A stretch of 64,000 nt of DNA, from contig NZ_FSRU01000001.1 in assembly GCF_900142845.1 (NCBI RefSeq), positions 1,054,001 to 1,118,000 of the forward strand, given 5' to 3'. The DNA comes from Paraburkholderia phenazinium (GTDB lineage Bacteria > Pseudomonadota > Gammaproteobacteria > Burkholderiales > Burkholderiaceae). Each line of letters begins with the position of its first letter. Within the stretch, counting starts at the first letter, position 1. Below the pieces are notes generated by a model. That model was given only the letters and a program-made list of their open reading frames with translations, was not told where the DNA came from and did no database searches. Both the position numbers and the translations under genes were made by a program. Of the stretch, positions 8,313-16,715 are shown piece after piece.

Positions 8313-8576
8313 TCAGGCGCCCTCGCCGCAGCGGAAGTGTTCGATGCTTTGTCCGGCTGCTACGGCGCGCTGCAGCCACTCCGGCAGATCGCCGCGGCCG
8401 TTCCAGGTGTTGCCCCATGCATCCCGGTAAGACACGGCCTGCTGTTTCTTGAGGTCGGAATCGAGCGACTGCTCGAGCGCCGCGTGCGTAATGCCGAATT
8501 CTTCCATGCGATGGCGAATCCAGCGGATCAGACGTTCGCGCGCTTCTCCGTCAAGGCGTTCAATCGTCGTAGACAT
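8313..8576 (-). CDS. Small H-NS-like nucleoid-associated protein
   Basis: An 87-residue protein. The C-terminal half, YRDAWGNTWNGRGDLPEWLQ, resembles the DNA-binding AT-hook-like loop of H-NS family proteins (consensus YRDp.tGktWsGrGrxPkWl). The N-terminal half is Arg/Glu-rich and helical (GEARERLIRWIRHRMEEFGI) and much shorter than the usual dimerisation domain. I chose ATG 8576; a TTG four codons upstream is possible. Many Burkholderiales encode several such short paralogues that silence AT-rich horizontally acquired DNA. Its position 42 bases from the next minus-strand gene start suggests a two-gene unit. Assignment is by C-terminal motif only. Confidence 0.65.
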   Translation of the reverse strand: MSTTIERLDGEARERLIRWIRHRMEEFGITHAALEQSLDSDLKKQQAVSYRDAWGNTWNGRGDLPEWLQRAVAAGQSIEHFRCGEGA

Positions 8577-8618
8577 GGTTTCTGACAAGCCAAAAACAAA
8601 AGCAGACGGACGACGCGC

Positions 8619-8858
8619 TCAGTTGGTCCGCTTGAGCTGCGGCGAGATCTTGCCGACCGCCGAGTCGAAGAAATCCTGAGCCTCGGCGAGTTCGTCCAAC
8701 GCCTGTTCAAGCTGGCGAAGGGCCAGCGAATGCTCGATATGCCGGCTGTGCGGCACGTCCTCGCCTCTGACCACGCGAAAGGCGATATCTACTTGCCTGG
8801 TTGCACGAACGAATCGTTCGGCAGCGTTGGCTTCACGCGAGTGTGCATGGGTCGACAT
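8619..8858 (-). CDS. Conserved small hypothetical protein
   Basis: A 79-residue hydrophilic protein with no signal peptide or membrane helix. The start is well supported: GGAGG lies 7 bases before ATG 8858. The C-terminal half (ALRQLEQALDELAEAQDFFD) is predicted to be a single amphipathic helix with heptad-like Leu/Ala spacing, so oligomerisation or binding of a partner is possible. It sits upstream of the H-NS-like gene on the same strand with 42 bases between them, which suggests co-transcription. I do not recognise a family. Confidence 0.6.
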   Translation of the reverse strand: MSTHAHSREANAAERFVRATRQVDIAFRVVRGEDVPHSRHIEHSLALRQLEQALDELAEAQDFFDSAVGKISPQLKRTN

Positions 8859-9067
8859 GGTGAACCTCCACGCTTTAAGCGAAAGATGGTGGATTGCAGG
8901 GGTACCGGGATAGTGTGGCAGTCCCAGGCAAATTCAGATGATGTCGATTACACCACTTTAGTTGGCGATACGCCAGGAGAAATACCTGAGAACAGCGACC
9001 GATTTCCGTAGCTTGCCAGGAACTGCGGCGAAGCGCCAGGGCGTGTTGCGAAATATCACTTTAGGGC

Positions 9068-9095
9068 TGTTAACTGGGGCCGATTGGTGTTAACT
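9068..9095. promoter_or_regulatory. Direct repeat TGTTAACT, 20-bp period, upstream of hydrolase-AraC operon
   Basis: TGTTAACT occurs at 9068-9075 and 9088-9095, a 20-bp period, about 125 bases before the hydrolase start. AraC-family activators bind direct repeats with about two helical turns between them, and an AraC gene is the second gene of the operon downstream. Both copies contain the palindrome GTTAAC. Binding is inferred only from geometry and position. Confidence 0.4.
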
Positions 9096-9220
9096 TGTCA
9101 GGCTCGGTTCGCGCGAATGCGTTGCAGCATCGGTCAAGCGTGCGTGGATCTGCGTTCCGGGCGCGCCTCGGTTATCCTTTCATCCTTCAAGCACGTGCGC
9201 ATACCTTGAGGCGAGCCAGG

Positions 9221-10027
9221 ATGGAACCGTACGACGACGAACTCAGGCAGTTTGCAGCACACGGCGCGGCACCTCTGCCGCCGGCGAGCCGTGAGGGCCA
9301 TGTCGAGCATGACGGCGCCCGGATCTGGTACGCCACGTATGGCGCGGGCACGCCGGTGATTCTGCTGCACGGCGGCCTCGGCCATAGCGGTAACTGGGGG
9401 TATCAGGTGCCTGCGCTGATCGGCGCAGGGCATCGTGCCGTCGTGATCGACAGTCGCGGACACGGCCGCAGTACGCGCGATGCGCGTACCTATTCCTATG
9501 AATTGATGGCGTCGGACGTGCTTGCCGTCATGGATGTCCTGCAACTCGGGAAAGCCGCCCTGGTGGGCTGGAGCGACGGTGCCTGCATAGCCTTGATTTT
9601 GGGCGCGCAAGCGCCTGAGCGTGTTGCCGGGGTATTGTTCTTTGGCTGCAACATGGACCCGAGCGGCACGAAGTCATTCGTCGCCACACCGGTGATCGAA
9701 CGGTGTTTCGGCCGTCACGCCACGGACTATGCGCAACTGTCGGCCACACCGGACCAGTTCGACGCATTTGTCGGCGCAGTCAGTGAAATGATGAAGACGC
9801 AACCGAATTACACCGCCAACGATCTCGCGAGGATTCGCGTGCCGGTCACGGTCGTGCAGAGCGAGCACGATGAATTCATCAAACCGGAGCACGCGGAATA
9901 TCTTGCCCGCAGCATTCCCGGTGCGGAGTTGATCACGATGCCTGGCGTGAGCCATTTCGCTCCGCTACAGAGGCCCGAACAGTTCAACGACGTGATGGCC
10001 GGTTTCCTTGCCGGGGTTCTGGATTGA
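9221..10027 (+). CDS. Alpha/beta-fold hydrolase
   Basis: A 268-residue soluble hydrolase. PVILLHGGLGHSGNWGYQ holds the oxyanion HGG motif, GWSDGA (GxSxG, Ser about residue 113) is the nucleophile elbow, SEHDEFIKPEHAE supplies the probable acid Asp, and PGVSHFAPLQRPE the catalytic His. The set resembles carboxylesterases and lactonases such as 3-oxoadipate enol-lactonase. The frame is open upstream to 9095 but ATG 9221 is preferred because the upstream part is low quality and the mature family starts about here. The stop overlaps the region just before the AraC gene (gap 2 bases), so both are one operon; the regulator may sense the hydrolase substrate or product. Confidence 0.85.
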   Translation: MEPYDDELRQFAAHGAAPLPPASREGHVEHDGARIWYATYGAGTPVILLHGGLGHSGNWGYQVPALIGAGHRAVVIDSRGHGRSTRDARTYSYELMASDVLAVMDVLQLGKAALVGWSDGACIALILGAQAPERVAGVLFFGCNMDPSGTKSFVATPVIERCFGRHATDYAQLSATPDQFDAFVGAVSEMMKTQPNYTANDLARIRVPVTVVQSEHDEFIKPEHAEYLARSIPGAELITMPGVSHFAPLQRPEQFNDVMAGFLAGVLD

Positions 10028-10029
10028 CC

Positions 10030-10872
10030 ATGAAAAACGCTGCGATCTCATCGACGAAGGAAACCGCAGTCCAGAGCTTCTGGCGCGATGAAGCGCTGCC
10101 GTTTATCGAAGCGCGCTCGGTCGAGGATGGCCGCGAGGTGTGCTACGGCAAGCACGCTCACGAAGCGTTTTCAATCGGTGCGGTCACCGGTGGCCGCAGT
10201 ACGTACGTGAACGGCAAGGTGCTGGAACGCGCCGGGCCGGGTTCGGTGGTGGTCATCAACCCGGACGTGGTGCATGCCTGCAATCCGGACGACGATCAGC
10301 CCTGGTCATACCGCATGCTGTATGTAGACGTGGAATGGCTGGGCAATCTGCAGCACGAATTGGGTGTCAGTCAGGACCCGGGTTTCCGCCCGTTCTCAAC
10401 CACCCTGACGACGCAAGTGGGTCTGTACGACGGCTTGAACCGTTTGCATGCCGCGCTCACGGACGAGTACGCCGACACGCTGCAAAAGCACAGCGCCGCC
10501 GTTGAGTTCTTTTCCGGCATGTGTCGCACACTGAGTCCTGCGCCGGTTCCGGTGGCGGGAGGCGACAACCTCAAGCTCGCGCGCGCTGCACAATACATCA
10601 GGGAGCATTGCGTGCGCTCGTTGCGGCTGGAGGAGATCTGCGCCGCGGCGGATCTCTCGGCGTCCTATCTGTTTCGCGCCTTCAAGGATCGCTACGGCAT
10701 GACGCCCCATGCTTACCTGGTGAACTGCCGCATCGAATATAGCCGCTCGCAGCTCAAACGCGGACGCGCGATTGCCGAGGTGGCCGCGGAAGCAGGCTTT
10801 GCCGATCAGGCCCATCTGCAACGGGCCTTCAGGAAATTCGTAGCGGCTACGCCGGGGCAATATCGCCGCTGA
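10030..10872 (+). CDS. AraC family regulator with cupin sensor domain
   Basis: A 280-residue protein. The N-terminal part (residues about 20-160) is an AraC-type cupin: HAHEAFSIGAVTGG and PGSVVVINPDVVHACNPDD are its two conserved strands. The C-terminal part has the two helix-turn-helix units: SLRLEEICAAADLSASYLFR, then AIAEVAAEAGFADQAHLQRA, ending with the family's FRKFVAATPGQYRR. It starts 2 bases after the hydrolase stop. This sensor/cupin layout is common among AraC regulators that control LysE-type exporters, and a LysE gene lies convergently just downstream, so control of the exporter as well as its own operon is possible. Confidence 0.92.
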   Translation: MKNAAISSTKETAVQSFWRDEALPFIEARSVEDGREVCYGKHAHEAFSIGAVTGGRSTYVNGKVLERAGPGSVVVINPDVVHACNPDDDQPWSYRMLYVDVEWLGNLQHELGVSQDPGFRPFSTTLTTQVGLYDGLNRLHAALTDEYADTLQKHSAAVEFFSGMCRTLSPAPVPVAGGDNLKLARAAQYIREHCVRSLRLEEICAAADLSASYLFRAFKDRYGMTPHAYLVNCRIEYSRSQLKRGRAIAEVAAEAGFADQAHLQRAFRKFVAATPGQYRR

Positions 10873-10911
10873 GCGTAACGCGCGAAGCGCGAAACACGAT
10901 ATCGCCGGTCT

Positions 10912-11505
10912 TCAGGCTTCGAGCAGATAAACGGCGCTGGCGACCAGCAGCAGCGCCATCAGGCGATTGAACAGCCGGACCCGGGCGGCGTCGCGCAGAT
11001 GCTGACGCAGAAACGACCCGGCGAAGGCCCAGCACGCAATGGATCCATAACAGATCAGGAAGTAGAGCGCGGCGAACTGCCAGACCACGCTCCGGTCGCC
11101 GTTTGCGGCATAGGCCCCCATGCCTGCAACGGACGCTAACCATGCCTTTGGGTTGAGCCATTGCATCGCGGCGCCGGATAGTGCGGACGGTCCCCGGCCT
11201 GCTTGAGCGCGATCGGCGCCCAGCCGTCCATCGTCGACGGCGAGCTTATAGGCCATGAAGAACAGAAACGCCACGCCGGCCCATTGAATCACCGTGGTGA
11301 GCCACGGCCACTGATTGAGCACTTCACGCAGGCCCAAACCGATTAGCAGGAGCAGCAACGTAAAGCCGACCGTCGCACCGGTTACGTGCCGCATGCTGGC
11401 GCCCAGTCCGTATTGCGCGCTGCTACTGAGGGCGACGAGATTGACCGGCCCGGGAGAAATGGACGAAGCCAGCGCAAACGCCGCCATGGAAAGAAAAATA
11501 CTCAT
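10912..11505 (-). CDS. LysE/RhtB-family amino-acid or metabolite exporter
   Basis: A 197-residue inner-membrane protein with about six hydrophobic helices. The N-terminal AFALASSISPGPVNLVALSS is the LysE/RhtB family signature (SPGP motif) and QWLNPKAWLASVAGMGAY is the second conserved block (NPK). Members export amino acids, homoserine lactone-like or other small solutes driven by proton exchange. The chosen ATG (11505) follows AAGGCAGG; the frame is open 39 codons further but without a ribosome site and overlapping the divergent promoter area. It is divergent from the AraC gene at 11704 and convergent with the AraC gene ending at 10872; either may regulate it, the divergent one being the usual arrangement. 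Confidence 0.9.
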   Translation of the reverse strand: MSIFLSMAAFALASSISPGPVNLVALSSSAQYGLGASMRHVTGATVGFTLLLLLIGLGLREVLNQWPWLTTVIQWAGVAFLFFMAYKLAVDDGRLGADRAQAGRGPSALSGAAMQWLNPKAWLASVAGMGAYAANGDRSVVWQFAALYFLICYGSIACWAFAGSFLRQHLRDAARVRLFNRLMALLLVASAVYLLEA

Positions 11506-11703
11506 TGCCTGCCTTTGATCGATTGGTTCGGAAGTGGTGAGGTCCGAAGGTATCGGGCGAGGGCGTGATGCGTATTGAAGAAAACTACCCTTTGGCGGTT
11601 TTTCAGACCGGAGCGGCGCCAAACGTCGGCTCGGACCCGATGCTAAGATGGCCGGCAGAAGTCAGATCGCGCCCGCCAACCCGCAACGCAAGGATGAGAC
11701 GAC

Positions 11704-12501
11704 ATGGCCGCAGGAGACCGCATCAGGAACGGCACGGGCGCTGCGGGCATCGAGCGCATGGAGGCGAGTTTCCATGGCCGGCCGTTTGCCCCGCATCGTC
11801 ACGACACGTATGCCATCGGCGTGACGCGAGCGGGGGTGCAGAGCTTCAATTTCAGGGGACAGCGCTGGCACTGCCTGCCGGGCCAGTGCCATATCCTTCA
11901 TCCCGACGAGACGCACGACGGCAGCGCGGGCACCGAGGAAGGCTTCAGCTACCGGATGGTGTATATGGATCCGGCGCTCGTGCAGGAGGCGCTAGGCGGA
12001 AAGCCGCTGCCGTTCGTCGCCAATCCGGTGGTGGAGGCAACCCGTCTTGCGGCGTTGGGGGTGACCGAGGTCTGGGATATCGACGAAGACATCGACGAAC
12101 TCGCGCGCGTCGACCTCGTGGCGGCCATCGCCAACCTGCTCGTTCATGCCGCGAGCGGGCCGCAGACGAAAGCCGCGCCGCTTGCGCTCGATCGTCTGGC
12201 GCAAGTCCGCGACCGGCTGGCAAGCGCGCCGGTCGTGCGTCATCCCATGGACGAACTCGAACAACTGGCCGGTCTCGACCGTTGGGCACTAGCGCGGCAG
12301 TTTCGCGCCGCCTTTGGGACCAGTCCGAGCCGCTTTCGCACCCATCGGCAACTGGATCTGCTGCGTCGTTCGGTGACGAGCGGCGCGAGCTTGATGGACG
12401 CCGCGCTCGAAGCCGGCTTCGCCGATCAGAGCCACATGTCGCGGCAATTCAAACGTGCCTATGGGCTGACGCCCGCAAGATGGGCAGCGGCGCTTCAATA
12501 G
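11704..12501 (+). CDS. AraC family regulator, probable activator of the divergent LysE exporter
   Basis: A 265-residue regulator. An N-terminal cupin domain (APHRHDTYAIGVTRAGVQSF and CHILHPDETHDG) precedes two helix-turn-helix motifs. The first is shortened, LEQLAGLDRWALARQFRAAF, and the second is ASLMDAALEAGFADQSHMSR followed by FKRAYGLTPARW. AraC regulators of this shape (cupin HxHxxY plus LHPDExHDG) typically sit back to back with LysE-family exporter genes, exactly as seen with the gene at 10912-11505. The start ATG follows a weak GATGAGACG stretch. Divergent gap of 198 bases presumably holds the shared promoter; no clear repeat stands out there. Confidence 0.92.
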   Translation: MAAGDRIRNGTGAAGIERMEASFHGRPFAPHRHDTYAIGVTRAGVQSFNFRGQRWHCLPGQCHILHPDETHDGSAGTEEGFSYRMVYMDPALVQEALGGKPLPFVANPVVEATRLAALGVTEVWDIDEDIDELARVDLVAAIANLLVHAASGPQTKAAPLALDRLAQVRDRLASAPVVRHPMDELEQLAGLDRWALARQFRAAFGTSPSRFRTHRQLDLLRRSVTSGASLMDAALEAGFADQSHMSRQFKRAYGLTPARWAAALQ

Positions 12502-12512
12502 CGCCTCGGCCC

Positions 12513-13391
12513 TCACGCGCCGGATTCGGTTCGCGCCTCGAGCGCGTGGATGACCGCCGCCATGTCTTCCTGGCCGTGCCCTAGCGCGAGGGTCTCGCCG
12601 AATAGCGCGTAGCAGACGTCGAGCAGTGGCGACGCCACCTTGGCTTCTCTGGCCGCCTCCGCGATCAGCCGATTGTTTTTTAGCACGTCGGTGATGGCGG
12701 CCTGAACCTCGAAGTCGCGCGTCACGAGTTTGAGGATCTTGACGCGTGAGATGCCGCTTGCCATCTGCCCCGCATCGACCACGGCGCGGAATTGCTGCAT
12801 GTCCAGTCCATGCTGTTCGGCAAAATGCGCCGCTTCCGCAAGACCGGTGACCGTGGTGATGAGGAACAGGTTGACCGCGAGTTTCATCAGGAGTCCGCTC
12901 GGAACCGGGCCGCAGACGATTGTTTGATGGCACATGGGCTGCAGTAGCGGACGGACGCTTTCGACCGCTTCGCTCTCGCCCGCGAGCATCGCGACCAGTT
13001 GCCCGGCCTCCGCGGGTTTGCGCGAGCCGGAGACGGGCGCTTCCACGTAACTGCCGCCGGCGGCGCGAATCTCCGCTTCGAGTCCGCGCGAGTATTCGGG
13101 CGAGGTCGTCCCCATATGGACAATGGTGTGCTGCTCGACGTTCGTTCGGAACTGCGGCGTGCCGCGGCCTAGCACGGTGTCGATTGCGTGGTCGTCGGCC
13201 AGCATCAGGATGACGACACGCGCTTGCCGGAAGATGTCTTCAGGATTGCTTGCGATATGAGCGCCGGCCGCGCGCAACGGTTCGCTTCTTTCGCCGGAGC
13301 GGTTCCATACGATGAGCTGTGTGCCCGCGCGGGCCAGATTGAGCGCCATGGGCTGTCCCATGACACCCAGGCCGATGAAACCGATGTCCAT
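12513..13391 (-). CDS. NAD(P)-dependent beta-hydroxyacid dehydrogenase (3-hydroxyisobutyrate dehydrogenase family)
   Basis: A 292-residue enzyme. The N-terminus [20 protein letters not shown] carries the GxGxxG dinucleotide-binding motif of the beta-hydroxyacid dehydrogenases; [18 protein letters not shown] is the substrate-binding block, and [12 protein letters not shown] contains the catalytic Lys (consensus GxxxKxxxN). Relatives oxidise 3-hydroxyisobutyrate, tartronate semialdehyde or gamma-hydroxybutyrate; a glyoxylate/succinic-semialdehyde-reductase-like role is equally possible. ATG 13391 follows GGAGG. The gene is convergent with the AraC gene (11-base gap) and downstream of nothing on its own strand within 200 bases, so it seems monocistronic. 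Confidence 0.92.
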   Translation of the reverse strand: MDIGFIGLGVMGQPMALNLARAGTQLIVWNRSGERSEPLRAAGAHIASNPEDIFRQARVVILMLADDHAIDTVLGRGTPQFRTNVEQHTIVHMGTTSPEYSRGLEAEIRAAGGSYVEAPVSGSRKPAEAGQLVAMLAGESEAVESVRPLLQPMCHQTIVCGPVPSGLLMKLAVNLFLITTVTGLAEAAHFAEQHGLDMQQFRAVVDAGQMASGISRVKILKLVTRDFEVQAAITDVLKNNRLIAEAAREAKVASPLLDVCYALFGETLALGHGQEDMAAVIHALEARTESGA

Positions 13392-13609
13392 ATGTGCCTC
13401 CATCCCATGCTGTGGCCTCGTGCGCGACGCGGCGAGTGCGTTGCTTTTGCCGTTCGTATCGTACGAGTGCCTGGCTTCGTACTTCATACGCACGGCATCC
13501 GCTCAGGATGGTAGGCCCGGGTGGCGTGTATCGTCTTGAACGATTGTGCAGCGCACGCGCCGCGTTCGCGGCGACGCCAAGACCTCTGAGGGACCGCTTT
13601 ACGGCCGCT

Positions 13610-14209
13610 TTAAGGCCGCTTCGCGGCCTGCTGAAATGCAGGACGGGTGCAGCAGCGGTCGAGCCAGTTCGAGACGTTGGGCCGCTTCTCTCGCTCGAAA
13701 CGCCGCACAACACTGATCACGCTTGCAACGTTGAGATCGGCCGCGGAGAACGCGGTTCCGACCAGCCATTCCGATCTGGCCAGCGCCCGTTCCAGGTGGT
13801 CTAGCGGACCCTGCATCTGCGCTGCGGCCGAGGCCGCGAGCGCGGCGTCGCGCGCCGCTTCCGGGAGCCAGTAGGTATGCGACGCCCACTGCGTATAAGC
13901 GGTTTCGAGGGAGGTGGCGACCCACAGTGTCCATTGCAGGGTCAACGCCTGATCTTTCGCGTTGCCGGGCCACAGCATGCCGGACTTTTGCGCGAGATAG
14001 AGGTTGATGGCTAGCGATTCCGCAAGGACGAAGCCGTCGTCGGAGATGGAGGGGATCGTACCGGCCGGATTCACCAGTCGATATGCGGCGTTTTGCCGAC
14101 AGTCCCGCCAGTCGAGCGGCTCGTGGTCGAATTCGAGGCCGAGCTCGGTTGCCATCCAGAGAACACGTAAAGCGCGCGAGCGGCTGGTGCCGTAAATGAT
14201 CAAGGACAT
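13610..14209 (-). CDS. Glutathione S-transferase family protein
   Basis: A 199-residue GST. The N-terminal thioredoxin-fold domain (residues 1-78) begins LIIYGTSRSRALRVLWMATE, where the Ser/Arg stretch occupies the catalytic position of bacterial GSTs, and contains the cis-Pro block NPAGTIPSISDDGFVLAESL that binds the gamma-glutamyl part of glutathione. The C-terminal helical domain includes WLVGTAFSAADLNVASVI, the usual GST N-capping box (SAADL). The gene stands alone between a dehydrogenase and an MFS gene. GGCCGC repeats near 13602-13627 just after the stop could form a terminator-like hairpin. The physiological substrate is unknown. Confidence 0.9.
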   Translation of the reverse strand: MSLIIYGTSRSRALRVLWMATELGLEFDHEPLDWRDCRQNAAYRLVNPAGTIPSISDDGFVLAESLAINLYLAQKSGMLWPGNAKDQALTLQWTLWVATSLETAYTQWASHTYWLPEAARDAALAASAAAQMQGPLDHLERALARSEWLVGTAFSAADLNVASVISVVRRFEREKRPNVSNWLDRCCTRPAFQQAAKRP

Positions 14210-14599
14210 GAATCGTCAGATGCCGAATGAATGGGTTCGAATGGGCTTCTACGAGTATGGCATTGCGCGATCTTTGGCTGCAACTGTGAGCGATGGGTCA
14301 AGCCGTGCTCCGTCCTGGCGTCTCGTGCTTCGGCGCGCGGTTCACCCGGTCCCCATAAGGGTTTTCTCGATGCAATGCGTGGCCGGAGCCAATCCCGGAA
14401 GGCGCTCTGCGGTTGGAAAATCCATGCCGCGCAGATCGCCGATAAGAAAAAGAGATGGCAATTGCGACTGGTTTGATAGGCGGCCCTGGGGGCTTCGGGC
14501 CTAGAATCAAAAACTGCTCAAAGCGTTTGGGCAGGTGGCGTCATCGCAATCAAGGGCCTCGAAGAGCTCACGATGGAGCCGCCCCAAAGGAGACAAAGA
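14210..14599. other. Intergenic stretch, divergent promoter region of GST and MFS genes
   Basis: A 390-base gap between divergent genes. A short open frame on the plus strand has no ribosome site or recognisable product. A small hairpin (GGCCC 14482-14486 / GGGCC 14497-14501) precedes TAGAAT, a possible -10 element for the MFS gene, and AAGGAGA at 14586-14592 is a strong ribosome site. I see nothing else convincing. Confidence 0.4.
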
Positions 14600-15883
14600 A
14601 TGCTGAAGTGGTTCACCGAATTATCCGCGCCCGAGAAGCGCACCTTCTGGGCATGCTTCAGCGGGTGGGGCCTCGACGCCATGGACACCCAGATGTATGC
14701 CCTCGCCATTCCAACCCTCATTGCGCTATGGGGCATGACGCGAGGACAGGCAGGGCTGCTGGGCACGACGGTGCTGATCATGGCGGCACTCGGAGGCTGG
14801 GGTGCCGGCATTCTCTCCGACCGTTATGGACGCGTGCGGATCCTGCAACTCACCATCTTGTGGTTTTCCGCCTTCACCCTGCTGTCCGCCTTCACGAATT
14901 CGTTCTGGCAACTGATGGTGACGCGCAGTTTGCAAGGCATCGGTTTTGGTGGCGAATGGGCCGTCGGCGCGGTGCTGATCAGCGAGACCATCAACCGCGA
15001 AGTGCGCGGACGGGTGGTGGGTGCGCTGCAAGCGGGCTGGGCACTCGGCTATGGCGTCGCGGTGCTGCTGTCCACAATCATGTTCGACTATCTGCCGCCC
15101 GCTATCGCATGGCGCGTTCTGTTTGGCCTCGGCATTTTCCCCGCTGTGCTGGTGCTGTGGATCCGGCGCAATATCCAGGAAGCGCCTGTTTATGCAAAGA
15201 CCCGCGCGCAGCACAAAGGCAAAACGAGCGTATGGGATGTGTTTTCCGCGCCGCTACGTGGCACGACGCTCAAGGCGATCCTCCTCACGTTCGGCATCTA
15301 TGGCGGCAACTATGTGATGATCACGTGGCTGCCGGCGTACCTGAAACTGGCCTTGCATCTGTCGATCAACAGCATCGGCGGCTACCTTGCGTTGAATATC
15401 CTCGGCTCCTTCGCCGGTGCGTTTCTGAACGGCTGGATGGCCGATCGCCTGGGACGCCGCTACACGTTCATCACGATCGCCTGCTGCCAGGCGGTGGCGG
15501 TAGCGATCTACACGTTTGCACCGATCAGCCTGACTGTGACGCTGTTCTTCGGCTTCCTGCTAGGCACCTTGCAATCGGGGACGGCGGCCGGCACGGGGGC
15601 TTATATTGCGGAGCTGTTTCCGACCAGCATCCGCGGCTCGGCACAGGGCCTGTGCGGCAACGCCGGCCGTGCACTCGGCGCGGTGATGCCGACGCTGGTC
15701 GGCGTGCTGAGTGCAAAGGTGCCGCTGGGTGCCGCGATGGGATTGTGCGCGGCGCTGTCGTACTTTCTGGTCGTGGCGGCCGCATGGATGCTGCCGGAGA
15801 CGCGTGGTCGCGATCTGGCCGACGTGGCCGATCCCACGGAGCATACGGCGCACGCCTCGCGACCGGGCGAGGCGCACTCCTGA
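14600..15883 (+). CDS. MFS metabolite:H+ symporter (aromatic/organic acid or sialate-like)
   Basis: A 427-residue transporter with about 12 membrane helices. GWGLDAMDTQMYALAIP is the helix-1 signature of the aromatic acid:H+ and related symporter families (D in helix 1), GILSDRYGRVRIL is MFS motif A in loop 2-3, and GWMADRLGRRYTFI the matching motif in loop 8-9. GFGGEWAVGAVLISE in helix 4-5 is typical of metabolite:H+ symporters. ATG 14600 is preceded by AAGGAGA, so a start 9 codons upstream is less likely. No catabolic gene is next to it, so the solute (aromatic acid, shikimate, sialic acid or a dicarboxylate) cannot be assigned. Confidence 0.9.
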   Translation: MLKWFTELSAPEKRTFWACFSGWGLDAMDTQMYALAIPTLIALWGMTRGQAGLLGTTVLIMAALGGWGAGILSDRYGRVRILQLTILWFSAFTLLSAFTNSFWQLMVTRSLQGIGFGGEWAVGAVLISETINREVRGRVVGALQAGWALGYGVAVLLSTIMFDYLPPAIAWRVLFGLGIFPAVLVLWIRRNIQEAPVYAKTRAQHKGKTSVWDVFSAPLRGTTLKAILLTFGIYGGNYVMITWLPAYLKLALHLSINSIGGYLALNILGSFAGAFLNGWMADRLGRRYTFITIACCQAVAVAIYTFAPISLTVTLFFGFLLGTLQSGTAAGTGAYIAELFPTSIRGSAQGLCGNAGRALGAVMPTLVGVLSAKVPLGAAMGLCAALSYFLVVAAAWMLPETRGRDLADVADPTEHTAHASRPGEAHS

Positions 15884-15914
15884 GGGTGTCCTCGCCGGTG
15901 GCGCTGGGTGACGG

Positions 15915-16604
15915 TTAGCCGTTGGCTTCCGTTTGCGCGGCGGACACGATCGTAATCGAAAACCCGTCCCAGCCTTTTGCGCCGACCGTCTGCACCGCGG
16001 TGCTGTCGGCGCCCGGCGTTGCGGCGAGCATCTTGAAGAACGAGCGGATACCCACGATATCCGGCTCCTGATTGGCCGGGTCGCCGAGCCTGCCGCTGCG
16101 AACCACGTTGTCCGCTACGATGACCGTGCCCGGTCGCGATAGTTGTAGCGTGAGCCGCAGGTAGTCGGGATAGCTGCTCTTGTCCGCATCGATAAAGATG
16201 AAGTCGAACGGCGGCGTCTTGCTGCGGATCAGTTCTTCGAGGCTCTCGGCTGCGAGGCCCGTGAGCACCGAGACCTTGCCGGACAAACCCGCTGCGGCGA
16301 GGTTCGCTCTCGCGACATCGGCGTAGTCCGGATTGGCTTCCAGCGAAACCATCGCGCCATCCGCAGGAAGCGCTCGCGCGAGCCAGATGGCGCTGTATCC
16401 GCCGAGCGTGCCGATCTCGAGAATCCTGCGCGCCCCGTGTATCTTCGCAAGCAAGTGGAGAAACTTGCCTTGATTCGGCGCGACGCTGATGGCGCGAAGG
16501 CCGGCCTTCGCGCTGGCGTCAAGCGCGGCTTCGAGTGCCGCGTCGGATTTGACGAGCTCGCGAGAAAAGTAGTCGTCTACGGTGTTCCAGAGTTCGGTCG
16601 CCAT
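15915..16604 (-). CDS. Class I SAM-dependent O-methyltransferase (COMT/caffeoyl-CoA type)
   Basis: A 229-residue methyltransferase. RRILEIGTLGGYSAIWLARA is SAM-binding motif I, MVSLEANPDY supplies the acidic residue that binds the ribose, FDFIFIDADKSSYPDYL holds the metal-binding Asp pair of the catechol/caffeoyl-CoA O-methyltransferase fold, and IVADNVVRSGRL the third metal ligand region (DN). Members methylate catechol-like hydroxyls with a divalent cation. GGAGA precedes ATG 16604. It is convergent with the MFS gene (31-base gap). The natural substrate is not evident. Confidence 0.93.
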   Translation of the reverse strand: MATELWNTVDDYFSRELVKSDAALEAALDASAKAGLRAISVAPNQGKFLHLLAKIHGARRILEIGTLGGYSAIWLARALPADGAMVSLEANPDYADVARANLAAAGLSGKVSVLTGLAAESLEELIRSKTPPFDFIFIDADKSSYPDYLRLTLQLSRPGTVIVADNVVRSGRLGDPANQEPDIVGIRSFFKMLAATPGADSTAVQTVGAKGWDGFSITIVSAAQTEANG

Positions 16605-16715
16605 GAGGTTCTCCGTGCCTGGGAAATGGGGCGATGCGGGGGTGTACGGGCTGCCATACGCTTGCCAGTGTAAGGCGTTTTCGCATCCCCGGCACGGTGC
16701 CCATCTCTCCCCCGC

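Noticed and set aside
14196..14504. A 102-codon plus-strand frame in the gap before the MFS gene
   Set aside because: No ribosome site, low-complexity Arg/Ser composition, and overlap with the GST start region.
14455..15918. A 487-codon frame overlapping the MFS gene in another frame
   Set aside because: The 12-helix MFS protein is clear in the neighbouring frame; this one is Arg/His-rich and featureless.
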